Positions 26,384 to 35,424 are shown, numbered from the stretch's first letter. The stretch is 64,000 bases of DNA from Kiritimatiellales bacterium (GCA_041656295.1 JBBADV010000002.1:197191-261190); one strand, 5' to 3'. A program made the numbers and translations. The notes: a model not told the origin generated them from the sequence alone.

Positions 26384-27477
26384 AGATTGAACTTCACAAT
26401 GTAAAAATCCGCGATCTGGTTGACGGATTTCAAGACGATGGCGAAAGTGGTGTGGTCGGTTACCGCGGCCAGCTTAATATCCGTCCCGCTTATCAGCGTG
26501 AATTTATCTATAAAGATAAACAGCGCGATGAAGTGATTCGCACGGTGCGCAAAAATTTTCCATTGAATACAATGTACTGGGTGGAAAATGACGCGGACGG
26601 TTTTGAGTTGATGGATGGACAGCAGCGGACGATTTCACTCTGCCAATACGTGAACGGCGATTTTTCGGTGGATTTCGGCGACGGTAATCCGCTTGGATTT
26701 CATAATCTCACCGCCGATATACGGGAGCAAATTTTGGATTATGAATTGTCCGTTTATTTTTGTGCCGGCACTGATTCGGAACGGCTTGACTGGTTCCGCA
26801 TCATTAATATCGCGGGTGAAAAGCTGACGGATCAGGAGCTGCGCAACGCGATCTACACCGGCCCATGGCTCGCTGATGCAAAACGGTGGTTCAGTAAAAC
26901 CGGCTGTCCGGCCGCCGGAATCGGCGATCAATATCTCACCGGCTCTCCGATTCGTCAGGATTATCTTGAAACCGTATTGAAATGGATTTCCGGCGGTGAA
27001 GTTAAAAAGTATATGGCGGCGCATCAACACGATGCGGATGCGGATGAACTCTGGCAGTATTTTCGGTCGGTGATTTCATGGGTTGAGCGGATTTTTCCGG
27101 AGTATCGCAAAATTATGAAAGGGCTGCCCTGGGGTGAGTTTTTTAATAAATTCAAGAATGTTGTGTTTAATGCCAATATCCTGGAAGCTGAAATTAAAAA
27201 ACTGCTGGCGGACGATGATGTCACCAGTAAAAAAGGTATTTATGAATATCTGCTCACAAGGGACGAACGGCATTTGAATATCCGCGCATTTACCGACAGT
27301 CAAAAGCAGACCGCCTATCAAAAGCAAAGCGGTAAATGCAGGGCATGCAAAAAACAATTTGCCATTGAAGAGATGGAGGGCGATCACATTACGCCGTGGA
27401 GTGAGGGCGGAAAAACAGACCCCGCAAACCTGCAAATGCTGTGCAAAGAGTGTAACCGCAAGAAAGGCGCGAAATAA
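26380..27477 (+). CDS. DUF262 and HNH nuclease fusion, probable partner of the methylase
   Basis: 365 aa. N-terminal DUF262 (ParB/GmrSD-like): IRPAYQREFIYKDKQRDEVI and DGQQRT (79-84), the nucleotide-related motif of GmrS-type proteins. The C-terminal HNH domain has C320-x-x-C323, DH (335-336) in GDHITPWSEGG, Asn350, and C355-x-x-C358 as a zinc site. DUF262/HNH proteins such as GmrSD and BrxU cut modified or unmodified phage DNA. The ATGA overlap with an EcoRI-type methylase suggests a restriction-modification-like or modification-dependent defence pair. No separate specificity subunit is present. Function is inference. Confidence 0.8.
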   Translation: MKIELHNVKIRDLVDGFQDDGESGVVGYRGQLNIRPAYQREFIYKDKQRDEVIRTVRKNFPLNTMYWVENDADGFELMDGQQRTISLCQYVNGDFSVDFGDGNPLGFHNLTADIREQILDYELSVYFCAGTDSERLDWFRIINIAGEKLTDQELRNAIYTGPWLADAKRWFSKTGCPAAGIGDQYLTGSPIRQDYLETVLKWISGGEVKKYMAAHQHDADADELWQYFRSVISWVERIFPEYRKIMKGLPWGEFFNKFKNVVFNANILEAEIKKLLADDDVTSKKGIYEYLLTRDERHLNIRAFTDSQKQTAYQKQSGKCRACKKQFAIEEMEGDHITPWSEGGKTDPANLQMLCKECNRKKGAK

Positions 27478-27611
27478 TACAGGACAGGTAACGCATGCAG
27501 AGTTAACTCAGACAGGATAAACCGGATGAGAGCAATTCCCGTTCAATTTGTTGCATTCATTATTGCGCGCCCACCGGACGCGCCTGCAAAATATTGGATC
27601 ATAAATTGTAG

Positions 27612-27634
27612 CCGCAGGCGATGACTGCGGTTTT
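27612..27634 (+). terminator. probable terminator after the methylase/HNH module
   Basis: CCGCAG (27612-27617), loop GCGATGA, CTGCGG (27625-27630), then TTTT. Short but well placed 135 bases after the HNH stop. Confidence 0.5.
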
Positions 27635-27678
27635 AACGCGACAAATTAAAACGAAACGGCTCTAAAAAACCAAAAGGT

Positions 27679-27721
27679 ATCCTGTAAATCCCGTCAAAAA
27701 ATCCCGTTCATTCGTGGACAG
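27679..27721 (+). repeat. imperfect direct repeat, right of the methylase/HNH island
   Basis: Second copy of the repeat at 24871-24914 in the same orientation (ATCCTGTAAATCCCGT ... CATTCGTGGACAG). Confidence 0.6.
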
Positions 27722-27735
27722 ACGGGAAACTTATC

Positions 27736-28119
27736 CTACGTTGTTCTGGTTTGCCGTTCCATGCCTTTCAGCGCAGCGCCGGAGTTTTTCAGATCGCGAT
27801 CAATGGCGCGGCGCACGGCGCCGGAATCGAGCTTGCGCCTGCCGGTTAAAAATTTTTCGAGCTGTCCGGCAATTAAATCGGCGTGCAGATGCACAGAATT
27901 CATGGCTGCGAGTTTGCGGATATTCTGTTCGATTTTTCCGGCGTCAGACTGCCGGTGAACCCGCCCGGCAACGTCGGCATTAAAGGTTTGCATGCCGGTT
28001 GCGAGTTGAAAAAATCGCGGCGGCGCAGCGGTAAGAATTTTTTCAAGCGCCGGCGTTTGGCGAATTGTTCCACACCATTTTACCACCGGAACTCTTTCCG
28101 GCGTTTTTTTGGTGTTCAC
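27736..28119 (-). pseudogene. remnant of a B12-binding-type radical SAM protein
   Basis: 127 aa frame. VKWCGTIRQTP, PPRFFQLATGMQTFN, and RKLAAMNSVHLHADLIAG resemble the inner part of B12-binding radical SAM proteins of the DUF4080 type (GLQTFN ... VHLDLIAGLP). The N-terminal B12 domain and the CxxxCxxC cluster motif are absent, and after LIAG the frame passes into a short basic tail. Interpreted as an internally deleted fragment. It lies between the methylase/HNH island and the esterase gene. Confidence 0.5.
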
Positions 28120-28284
28120 AGTCTATCTGTTGAGCGCATCTAAATTTTTTCCATGTTGCACCGGCGTTGCAACTGATCTAATAATTCCCGTTTTAACGAA
28201 AGATATGTGTGGAGTTTTTACCCGGTTTTGAACGGCCGGAAACTTTTAATATATGGACTTTCGACACAACAGTAAGGAGAACGT

Positions 28285-29250
28285 ATGCCGTTGACATTTG
28301 ATATGCCGCTGGAAAAACTGCGTGAGTATCAAGGAATTAATCCGCGCCCAGCGGATTTCGATCAATATTGGGACGCCGCGCTGGCCGAAATGAACGCCGT
28401 CGATCCGCAGATTGAAATTATTCCCGATCCTGATTTTCAAACACCGTTCGCAACCTGTTCGCATCTGTGGTTTACCGGCGTCGGCGGCGCGCGTATTCAC
28501 GCCAATTTAATTCAGCCGAAAAACGCGCCGGGAAAACATCCGGCGGTACTGCATTTTCACGGTTATTCCGGAAATTGCGGTGACTGGACTGACAAACTCG
28601 GTTATGCCGCCGCCGGTTTTACCGTCGCCGCGCTTGACTGCCGCGGGCAGGGCGGGCTCTCCGAAGATTCCGGCGCCGTAAAAGGAACCACTATGAGCGG
28701 ACAAATTATTCGCGGACTCGATGATTCGCCGGAAAAACTGTTGTTCCGGCAGATCTTTCTCGACACCGCCCAGCTCGCAAAAATTGTGATGGCCATGCCG
28801 GACGTTGATGAAAAACGCGTCGGCGCATCCGGCGGCAGTCAGGGCGGCGCACTCACACTCGCCTGCGCCGCGCTCGAGCCGCGCATTAAACGTGCGGCAC
28901 CGATATTTCCATTCCTTTCCGATTATCTCCGCGTCTGGCAGATGGATCAGGCAAAAGAGGCGTATGAAGAGCTCAAAACATTTTTCCGCCGGCACGATCC
29001 GACGCATGCCCGCGCAGCAGAGCTGTTCACCAGACTCGGTTATATCGACATTCAAAACTTCGCGCCGCGCATCAAAGCACACGTTATGATGGGCACCGGA
29101 TTAATGGACACCATTTGTCCGCCGTCCACCCAGTTTGCCGCTTATAATAAAATCACCGCTCAAAAAGAAATGGTTATTTATCCTGACTTCGGCCACGAAA
29201 ATCTGCCGGGATTTTCGGATAAGACATTTCAATTTATGCTGGGGTTGTAA
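28285..29250 (+). CDS. acetyl xylan esterase / cephalosporin-C deacetylase family (CE7) hydrolase
   Basis: 321 aa, the usual CE7 length. The N-terminus MPLTFDMPLEKLREYQGINPRP and FDQYWDAAL are family hallmarks. Catalytic triad candidates: Ser185 in GGSQGG, an Asp in GLMDTICPP, His in DFGHE. CE7 enzymes remove acetyl groups from xylooligosaccharides and other small substrates in the cytoplasm. No signal peptide. Ribosome site AAGGAG before ATG. Fits a polysaccharide-degrading lifestyle. Confidence 0.9.
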   Translation: MPLTFDMPLEKLREYQGINPRPADFDQYWDAALAEMNAVDPQIEIIPDPDFQTPFATCSHLWFTGVGGARIHANLIQPKNAPGKHPAVLHFHGYSGNCGDWTDKLGYAAAGFTVAALDCRGQGGLSEDSGAVKGTTMSGQIIRGLDDSPEKLLFRQIFLDTAQLAKIVMAMPDVDEKRVGASGGSQGGALTLACAALEPRIKRAAPIFPFLSDYLRVWQMDQAKEAYEELKTFFRRHDPTHARAAELFTRLGYIDIQNFAPRIKAHVMMGTGLMDTICPPSTQFAAYNKITAQKEMVIYPDFGHENLPGFSDKTFQFMLGL

Positions 29251-29297
29251 ATTTATTGTTTGGAGTTCAAGGTTCAGATTTAAAAACAGGAGCGAGA

Positions 29298-29831
29298 GTG
29301 TCAGGTAACGTTACAATCTTTGGAAATCCGGTGTTGCGAACAAAAGCGGTACCGGTGGGGGCGGTGACCGATGAACTCCGTGAGCTTGCGGAGCACATGC
29401 TGAAGATCATGTACGCCGCGCAGGGAGTCGGGCTGGCCGCGGAACAGATCGGCCGGACGGAATCCATTTTTGTGATCGATATTCCGGCGGACGGTATAAA
29501 GGACAATCCCGGTGTGCAGATGCCGCTGATTGCAATTAATCCGGAAATTATCGGCATGTCCGATGAAACTGCGGTCGCAGAAGAGGGCTGTTTGAGTTTC
29601 CCGAAACTGTATGTGCCGGTACGCCGTCCGGCGGACGTTGTTTTGCGGTATACTGACCAGAACGGTCAGTCGCAGGTTGTGAGTGCGAAAGGGCTGCTCG
29701 CGCGTGCCATTCAGCACGAGAATGATCATTTGAACGGTGTACTTCTCGTTGACCACATGACCGCCGCAGAAAAAATACAACACATGCTGCTGCTCAGAAA
29801 ACTCAAGCGTCAGAGCAAAGGGAACGCATGA
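29298..29831 (+). CDS. def: peptide deformylase
   Basis: 177 aa from GTG 29298, which has AGGAG five bases upstream; the frame is open further upstream without a ribosome site. All three deformylase motifs are present: GVGLAAEQ, EEGCLS (Cys98), and QHENDHLNG (HExxH, His140, Glu141, His144). It removes the N-formyl group from nascent proteins using Fe2+ or Zn2+. The stop overlaps the next gene by 4 bases. Confidence 0.95.
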   Translation: MSGNVTIFGNPVLRTKAVPVGAVTDELRELAEHMLKIMYAAQGVGLAAEQIGRTESIFVIDIPADGIKDNPGVQMPLIAINPEIIGMSDETAVAEEGCLSFPKLYVPVRRPADVVLRYTDQNGQSQVVSAKGLLARAIQHENDHLNGVLLVDHMTAAEKIQHMLLLRKLKRQSKGNA

Positions 29832-30724
29832 AGCTGCGCGGATTGCTGGCGCTGCTCGCGGGAATGACGCTGTTCAGTACGATTGAGGTTGCGTCGAAAA
29901 TAATGCAGAAACGCGGGGCGATCGCCGGGAATTCTCCGCTTTGGATCGCCACGCTTCGTTTTCTTATCACCGGCGTCATTCTCCTGCTGCCTTCAGTACA
30001 CATGCTGCGCCGGCGCAGCATAAAACCGGCACGCAGTGATGTCATCGTTCTTGCCGGACTTGGATTGATCGGCGTAACGGTCATGTCGGGATTTTTTCAT
30101 CTTGCGATTCTGTATCTGCCCGCGAATGCAGCGGCGCTGGTGTTCAGTTGTAACCCGGTGTTTGTGGTAATTTTTGCGGCGCTGATTCTGAACGAAAAAA
30201 TGACATTGCAAAAAACCGGCGCCGCACTGTTGTGTATCATTGGAACCGGTGTGCTGGCCATCGGTAAAACGGCCGGGATCTCGCCGCGCGGGATTATGTT
30301 AATGATTATTGCGCTCGCGGCCTTTGCGGTATACACCGTGCTGTTTAAAAAAGTGACGCCACGGTACGGCGCACTGCCGATCGCCGGTCTCGCCGCACTT
30401 GCCGGCGGAATTTTTTTAATTCCGGTTGCACTCGGATTCGAAGGATTCCCGCTGTTTTTCTTCGGCACAGCCGATTGGGTTGGGATTCTTTATCTCGCGC
30501 TCGCCGGAACGGCGCTCGCCTATTTTCTATTTATTTACGGGATCGGGCAGGTTGAGGCCGGTATCGGTGCAATGTCGTTTTTTCTAAAGCCGTTTCTCGC
30601 CGCACTGTTTGCGCGGCTGCTGCTCGGCGAAAATTTAACGCCGCCGATGCTCGCCGGCGGCACATTTATTCTGGCCGGCATGGCGGCGGCGCTGAGGAAG
30701 AAAAAATCTGCTAAATTTGACTGA
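29828..30724 (+). CDS. EamA/DMT-family transporter
   Basis: 298 aa with about ten predicted membrane helices arranged as two EamA repeats (first ending near residue 140, second at about 150-290). LPANAAALVFSCNPVFVVIFA and IGAMSFFLKPFLAALFARLL are typical of the drug/metabolite transporter superfamily. Substrate unknown; exporters of amino acids or metabolites are common. Translationally coupled to def through ATGA. Confidence 0.85.
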   Translation: MKLRGLLALLAGMTLFSTIEVASKIMQKRGAIAGNSPLWIATLRFLITGVILLLPSVHMLRRRSIKPARSDVIVLAGLGLIGVTVMSGFFHLAILYLPANAAALVFSCNPVFVVIFAALILNEKMTLQKTGAALLCIIGTGVLAIGKTAGISPRGIMLMIIALAAFAVYTVLFKKVTPRYGALPIAGLAALAGGIFLIPVALGFEGFPLFFFGTADWVGILYLALAGTALAYFLFIYGIGQVEAGIGAMSFFLKPFLAALFARLLLGENLTPPMLAGGTFILAGMAAALRKKKSAKFD

Positions 30725-30733
30725 CCCGTCTGA

Positions 30734-31534
30734 TCAGTTAGCTCTAACCGACCCGGCGGATTTGATGAATTTGTTCATCGCCGCGAAATATTCCGGTATT
30801 TCATGAATATCCATGTGACCCGTCGGCAGAGTAATAATTTTTTTTGTACCGGCATATATTTCAGCAAGTGTTTCGCCGCTTTGCAGCGGAATCATTTCGT
30901 CGTGCGCTGCAAGCAGAATTAAAGCCGGCGTTTGAATGGTTGTCACATAATCAATGGAACGGAATCTGTGCCGAAGCAGCAAATTGAGCGGCGGCAGAAA
31001 CGGATATTGAAAGCGCGCGGCATCTTCAATTTTGGCGTAGGGTGTAACGAGGATCAATCCGGCGCTTGGCCGTGCGGCAGCAACCTGTACCGCAATGCCG
31101 GTGCCGAGACTCCGTCCCATCAGAAACAGTTGTTCCGCCGGCGTGCCGGTTTCTGCGCGGAACAGGTCATACAGTTGTATCGCATCAGAAACCATGACTT
31201 TTTCACCGGGTTTGCCGGCGCTTAATCCGTAGCCGCGATAGTTGATCATCAGCACGTTGGCATCAAGTCCGTTGAACATGATTTCAACATGATTCGCCAG
31301 ATCCTCGGCGTTGCCGCCGTGGTAAATCACGGTGACCGGTTTCTTTTTATCAATAAACCAGCCCTCATGCCAAAAGCCGTCGATGGTGCGATCCCACCGG
31401 AAATGTTCAAATGCCGCCGGCGGATTTTCATGCTTGGGCTGAAACAGAAATTTTTCCTGCCGGATCCACATCCAGCATAAAATTCCGGCATAGAGCAGGG
31501 CGCAGATAAAAATGATGCGAACGATGAGACTCAT
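30734..31534 (-). CDS. membrane-anchored alpha/beta hydrolase (Bem46/ABHD13-like)
   Basis: 266 aa from ATG 31534, chosen because GGAGAG precedes it; the frame extends to 31576. N-terminal membrane anchor (SLIVRIIFICALLYAGILCW), oxyanion region VIYHGGNAEDL, nucleophile elbow GRSLGTG, acid AAHDEMIP and His in LPTGHMDIHE. The family includes serine hydrolases with unknown substrates. Ends next to the convergent transporter gene. Confidence 0.8.
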   Translation of the reverse strand: MSLIVRIIFICALLYAGILCWMWIRQEKFLFQPKHENPPAAFEHFRWDRTIDGFWHEGWFIDKKKPVTVIYHGGNAEDLANHVEIMFNGLDANVLMINYRGYGLSAGKPGEKVMVSDAIQLYDLFRAETGTPAEQLFLMGRSLGTGIAVQVAAARPSAGLILVTPYAKIEDAARFQYPFLPPLNLLLRHRFRSIDYVTTIQTPALILLAAHDEMIPLQSGETLAEIYAGTKKIITLPTGHMDIHEIPEYFAAMNKFIKSAGSVRAN

Positions 31535-31552
31535 TGCATCTCTCCACAATGG

Positions 31553-31574
31553 GAGCAGGCATTCCTGCCTGCTC
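31553..31574. repeat. palindrome GAGCAGGC/GCCTGCTC
   Basis: GAGCAGGC-ATTCCT-GCCTGCTC, an 8-bp hairpin between the nitroreductase and hydrolase genes. Related GGCAT(T)CCTGCC palindromes occur at 24911-24928 and near 11292. Confidence 0.5.
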
Positions 31575-31605
31575 ATTCGGACAGACAGGAGTGTCTGCCC
31601 GTAAA

Positions 31606-32115
31606 CTAAAATTTTTCCTGAACAACAAGCTCGCTTAACGGTTTGCGGACTTTCGGGCGTCCGGTGTCGTTCGGGGTACCGAGCGTGAGCATGATCAGGG
31701 GTTCAGATGAGTCGGGAATCTCTAAAACGCGCCGGACAATCTCCGGATCAAACGCACCGATCCAGCAGGTGCCGAGTCCGAGCTCGGCGGCAGCCAGCGT
31801 CATATGGTCGATTGCTATTCCGGCATCAAGGTCAACCAGACAGCGGTTGTCGCATTTCCGCTTCCACGCAATTTCCGGCAGCGTACAGATGACAATAATA
31901 ACCGGCGCGTCGGCAAACCACGGATAGCGTTCCGGCGTCAGTCCGGCAATGCGCTTTTTATCACGCACGACAATAAATTTAAACGGCTGCAGGTTGCAGG
32001 CGGTCGGTGCGAGGCGTCCGGCTTCCAGGATTTCATTAAGCAGGTTTTCCGGTACCGGATCAGATTTATAGGAACGGACACTGACGCGTTTTGTGGCGAG
32101 CTCAATAAACTTCAT
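31606..32115 (-). CDS. nitroreductase-family flavoprotein
   Basis: 169 aa from ATG 32115 (AAGG upstream; a TTG two codons earlier is also open). FMN-binding motifs: ATKRVSVRSYKSDPV, RLAPTACNLQPFKFIVV, and AAELGLGTCWIGAFD. The short form without an extra domain fits the YdjA/SagB-like oxidoreductases that reduce nitro compounds or flavins with NAD(P)H. Monocistronic or with the hydrolase downstream. Confidence 0.88.
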   Translation of the reverse strand: MKFIELATKRVSVRSYKSDPVPENLLNEILEAGRLAPTACNLQPFKFIVVRDKKRIAGLTPERYPWFADAPVIIVICTLPEIAWKRKCDNRCLVDLDAGIAIDHMTLAAAELGLGTCWIGAFDPEIVRRVLEIPDSSEPLIMLTLGTPNDTGRPKVRKPLSELVVQEKF

Positions 32116-32245
32116 AGTCAACCTTTCTGTTATTATTTGGATTAAACCACGAATTCATACCAATGTTCACGTAAAATATCATGACTGGTATTTTAACATT
32201 GATTTATGAATTGCTGTTTTGCCTCTGTTTTTTCATTCTTGCGTG

Positions 32246-32710
32246 ATGAATAAAAAACAGCGCCCGGGCTGGGACGAGTATTTTATGGATATTGCGCATG
32301 TGGTGAAATCGCGTGCGAATTGCAGTCGCCGGAAAGTTGCGGCAGTGATCGTGCGCGATAAACGGATTGTTTCGACGGGCTATAACGGCACGCCGCGCGG
32401 AATTAAAAATTGTGATGAAGGCGGTTGTGCGCGCTGCAGTTCGGATGCGCCGTCGGGTCAGTCGCTCGGCGATTGTGTTTGCTGCCACGCAGAAGAAAAT
32501 GCGATTGTGCAGGCGGCATATCACGGGATTTCGGTGAAGGGCGGAACGCTGTACTGTACGAACAGTCCGTGTCTGATGTGCACAAAGATGATCATTAACG
32601 CCGGGATTGCTGAAGTGGTATATGACGAGGAATATTGTTTCGGCGCGCAGTCGCGCGCGCTGTTTCTTGAAGCCGGGATTACCTGCCGGCAATTAATTAA
32701 ACCGGTATAA
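32246..32710 (+). CDS. dCMP deaminase (ComEB-type cytidine deaminase family)
   Basis: 154 aa from ATG 32246; the frame is open to TTG 32219. Zinc motifs: CHAEENA and SPCLMCTK (PCxxC). An extra CxxxC zinc site (KNCDEGGCARC) is typical of dCMP deaminases. SRANCSRRKVAAVIVRDKRI and STGYNGTPRG match the family. It makes dUMP for thymidylate synthesis. Ribosome site is weak. Confidence 0.9.
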   Translation: MNKKQRPGWDEYFMDIAHVVKSRANCSRRKVAAVIVRDKRIVSTGYNGTPRGIKNCDEGGCARCSSDAPSGQSLGDCVCCHAEENAIVQAAYHGISVKGGTLYCTNSPCLMCTKMIINAGIAEVVYDEEYCFGAQSRALFLEAGITCRQLIKPV

Positions 32711-32748
32711 ACGATCGTTAACCTCAAAAAATACGAAAAGATATAAAG

Positions 32749-33603
32749 ATGGAAGTCGGGAATAGGATTGTACTGTTGAATTCCGGATTTTTAATTTGTC
32801 GTATGCGTCGGGTTTTGAGCGGTATCGGTAAAGAATTAATAAAAATTTCCATTGTGCTGGGTTTTATAATCGCCGCCGGCAATGCCGGCGCGATGCCGTT
32901 TCCGGTTGGTGAAGAGTTAATTTACGGCGGGACATGGAACGGTATTCCGGTGGCATGGGCAAAAGCTACCGTCAGCAACGCTGAATTTAACGGAAAGCCG
33001 GTGATTTGTCTGCGTGTTGAGATTCAAACGTACGCTTTTTTTAATGCAGTTTTCCCGGTGGACGACAGTTACGAAAGTCTGGTTGATCCTGAAACATTGC
33101 TGCCGGTGCGCTATGAAAAAAATCTGAGGGAAGGGCGCTACCGCTGTCACGAAGTGACCACGTTTGATTTCGTAACGTTGAAAGCGCATTTTGAACGGTT
33201 GACGAACGGCAAAATGAAGGTGTACGACATTCAACCGACCGCCCGTGATATTGTCAGCTTTATGTATTTTATGCGTGGTGAAACACTGGAGCCGGAACGT
33301 GAAACCAAACATCTGGTGCTGGCGGATGAAAAAATTTACGACCTGACGATAAAAACCGCCGAGATCGAAAAAATCAGCCTGCCGGATTATAAACAGAAGA
33401 TTCCAAGCCTGCGGCTGATGCCGGAAGCGTCGCTTGACGACTTGTTTATCCGCACCGGAAAAGCTACGGTATGGGTGTCGCGCGATTCCCGCCGGCTGAT
33501 GACGTTTGCAAAAGCGAGTGCGCCGTTCGGGAAAATCCGGTTGACACTGAAAGAGGTGAACGGCGCCGGCGATGATTTCTGGATCAAGGAAAAGAAAAAG
33601 TAG
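32749..33603 (+). CDS. DUF3108 domain protein, predicted periplasmic
   Basis: 284 aa. A hydrophobic segment at residues about 32-46 ending NAGA is a signal peptide; the true start may be ATG 32803. The body FPVGEELIYGGTWNGIPVAWAKATV matches DUF3108, a beta-rich domain found near envelope genes. Function unknown; possible role in outer-membrane or LPS biogenesis, as it directly precedes kdsB without a gap (TAG then ATG). Confidence 0.75.
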   Translation: MEVGNRIVLLNSGFLICRMRRVLSGIGKELIKISIVLGFIIAAGNAGAMPFPVGEELIYGGTWNGIPVAWAKATVSNAEFNGKPVICLRVEIQTYAFFNAVFPVDDSYESLVDPETLLPVRYEKNLREGRYRCHEVTTFDFVTLKAHFERLTNGKMKVYDIQPTARDIVSFMYFMRGETLEPERETKHLVLADEKIYDLTIKTAEIEKISLPDYKQKIPSLRLMPEASLDDLFIRTGKATVWVSRDSRRLMTFAKASAPFGKIRLTLKEVNGAGDDFWIKEKKK

Positions 33604-34368
33604 ATGACGGCAGAAACAAAACAAGTGATCGGTGTCATTCCGGCACGCTGGGCATCAACGCGACTGCCGGGTAAGCCGCTCGCACTGATCGCCGGAAAAC
33701 CGCTGATTCAGCGCGTAGTTGAGCGTGTAATTCAGGCAGAAACTCTAAGCGCAGTGGTGGTTGCTACGGACGATCAGCGAATCATTGATGCTGTAAACGA
33801 CTTTGGCATTGCCGGCGTTAAAGCGGTGATGACGCGCAGGGATCACCCGACCGGAACCGACCGCATCGCCGAAGCTGTTTCCGGTGAAACGTGTGATGCG
33901 CTGATTAATATCCAGGGCGACGAACCGCTGATTGATCCGGCGCTGATCGACCGGCTTGCCGGAATTATTTCCACCGGCGACTGGGATATGGCGACTGCCG
34001 CCACACCGATTGAAAACGCGAATGATTTAAATGATCCGGCAAAAGTAAAAGTTGTTTTTGCCCATGACGGACGCGCCCTCTATTTTTCACGCGCGACGAT
34101 TCCGGCGGTGCGCGATGCCGGCATGGATACGGACGGCGCACATTGGCGGCACATCGGAATTTATGCGTACCGGCGCAATTATTTATTGAAGCTGGTAAAC
34201 GAACCGCCGTGTCAGCTGGAAAATCTGGAAAAGCTTGAGCAGTTGCGCGCGCTGTATATCGGCTGCCGCATGAATGTGCTGCAAGTGAACGAATCCGGTA
34301 TCGGTGTTGATACTCCGGAGGATATTTTGAAGGTGGAGAATATATTAAAGGGAATGAATCTGGATTAA
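33604..34368 (+). CDS. kdsB: 3-deoxy-manno-octulosonate cytidylyltransferase
   Basis: 254 aa. Signature IPARWASTRLPGKPLALIAG at the start, VVATDDQRI, RRDHPTGTDRIAEAV, INIQGDEPLIDP, and RHIGIYAYRR; all are KdsB motifs. It activates Kdo as CMP-Kdo for lipid A inner-core synthesis in the cytoplasm. Supports an LPS-bearing outer membrane. Confidence 0.96.
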   Translation: MTAETKQVIGVIPARWASTRLPGKPLALIAGKPLIQRVVERVIQAETLSAVVVATDDQRIIDAVNDFGIAGVKAVMTRRDHPTGTDRIAEAVSGETCDALINIQGDEPLIDPALIDRLAGIISTGDWDMATAATPIENANDLNDPAKVKVVFAHDGRALYFSRATIPAVRDAGMDTDGAHWRHIGIYAYRRNYLLKLVNEPPCQLENLEKLEQLRALYIGCRMNVLQVNESGIGVDTPEDILKVENILKGMNLD

Positions 34369-34480
34369 AACCATCCACGAAAACCACGAATGGACACGAA
34401 TAAAATTTTTAACCTCGGATAACACGAATAGAGACAGATTTTTACAAAGAGGTAACAAAGAAAACGAAGGAAAAAGGCAG

Positions 34481-34502
34481 GGCACGCAGTCCCTTGCGCG
34501 CC
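34481..34502. repeat. dispersed GC-rich hairpin, copy 2
   Basis: GGCACGCA-GTCCCT-TGCGCGCC with one mismatch, inside the 240-base kdsB-kdsA gap. It shares about 65 bases with the 59 kb copy, including ACAAAGAGGTAACAAAG just upstream. The rest of the gap is degenerate text of the type ACCACGAA/AACACGAA. Confidence 0.65.
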
Positions 34503-34608
34503 GCCGGTTGAATAGAAAATTTTTCAAATAATTTTTAACCGCTGAATACACGAATAACACGAAAAATTACATTGTGATGCGTAGGAGAAATTTTCAGGAG
34601 ATTAAAAA

Positions 34609-35424
34609 ATGACCAAAGTCGTAAAAGCAAGGGGCGTGAAGTTTGGCGGGAAAAACCCGCTGGCACTGATGGCAGGGCCGTGTGTGATTGAGAATCGCGC
34701 ACTATGTATGGATATAGCAAAGCGCTTAAAGGCGATGTCGGATAAGCTGAACGTGCCGCTGGTATTTAAGGCATCGTATGACAAAGCAAACCGGACGTCG
34801 ATTCACTCCTACCGCGGCCCCGGTATCGCCAAGGGACTGGAAATTCTCGCAGAGATCAGAGAAAAGTTTAATGTGCCGGTTTTAACGGATGTTCACAGTG
34901 AACAGGAAGTTCCGCTGGCAGCGCAGGTGGTGGATATTCTGCAGATTCCGGCGTTTCTCTGCCGGCAGACGGATCTGCTGATCGCCGCCGGTGAAAGCGG
35001 CAAGGCGGTGAATGTGAAGAAAGGTCAGTTTCTCGCACCGCGGGACATGAAAAATATTATAACAAAACTGGAGTCGACCGGTAACAAAAATATTATTCTG
35101 ACGGAGCGCGGCGTATCGTTCGGCTACAACACGCTGGTGGCAGATATGCGGAGCCTGTTGATTATGCGCGAATTCGGTTATCCGGTGGTGTTCGACTGCA
35201 CGCACAGCGTGCAGTCGCCGGGCGGCGCAGGCGATTGTTCCGGTGGTGACGGTAAATATGCGCCTTATCTGGCGAAAGCGGCAGTGGCGGTGGGCGTCGA
35301 CGGAATTTTCCTGGAAACGAATGTTGACCCGTCGAAAGCGCTTTCGGATAAAGCCAATGCGATTCCTTTTAAAGAGGTGCCGAAGCTGTGGCAGACGCTG
35401 ACAGCGATTAATGAGGTAAAATGA
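34609..35424 (+). CDS. kdsA: 3-deoxy-8-phosphooctulonate synthase (Kdo-8-phosphate synthase)
   Basis: 271 aa. Motifs: LMAGPCVIENRA, FKASYDKANRTSIHSYRGPG, LTDVHSEQE, DILQIPAFLCRQTDLL, VNVKKGQFLAP, FDCTHSVQSPGG. It condenses PEP with arabinose 5-phosphate. Ribosome site AGGAG. Asn in KANR and the sequence around the first Cys should tell whether it is metal-dependent; not resolved here. The stop overlaps the next gene by 4 bases. Confidence 0.96.
   Translation: MTKVVKARGVKFGGKNPLALMAGPCVIENRALCMDIAKRLKAMSDKLNVPLVFKASYDKANRTSIHSYRGPGIAKGLEILAEIREKFNVPVLTDVHSEQEVPLAAQVVDILQIPAFLCRQTDLLIAAGESGKAVNVKKGQFLAPRDMKNIITKLESTGNKNIILTERGVSFGYNTLVADMRSLLIMREFGYPVVFDCTHSVQSPGGAGDCSGGDGKYAPYLAKAAVAVGVDGIFLETNVDPSKALSDKANAIPFKEVPKLWQTLTAINEVK

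Noticed and set aside
24871..27721. Calling the direct repeats attachment sites
   Set aside because: No integrase is present, and similar filler text occurs in other gaps; kept only as an open observation.
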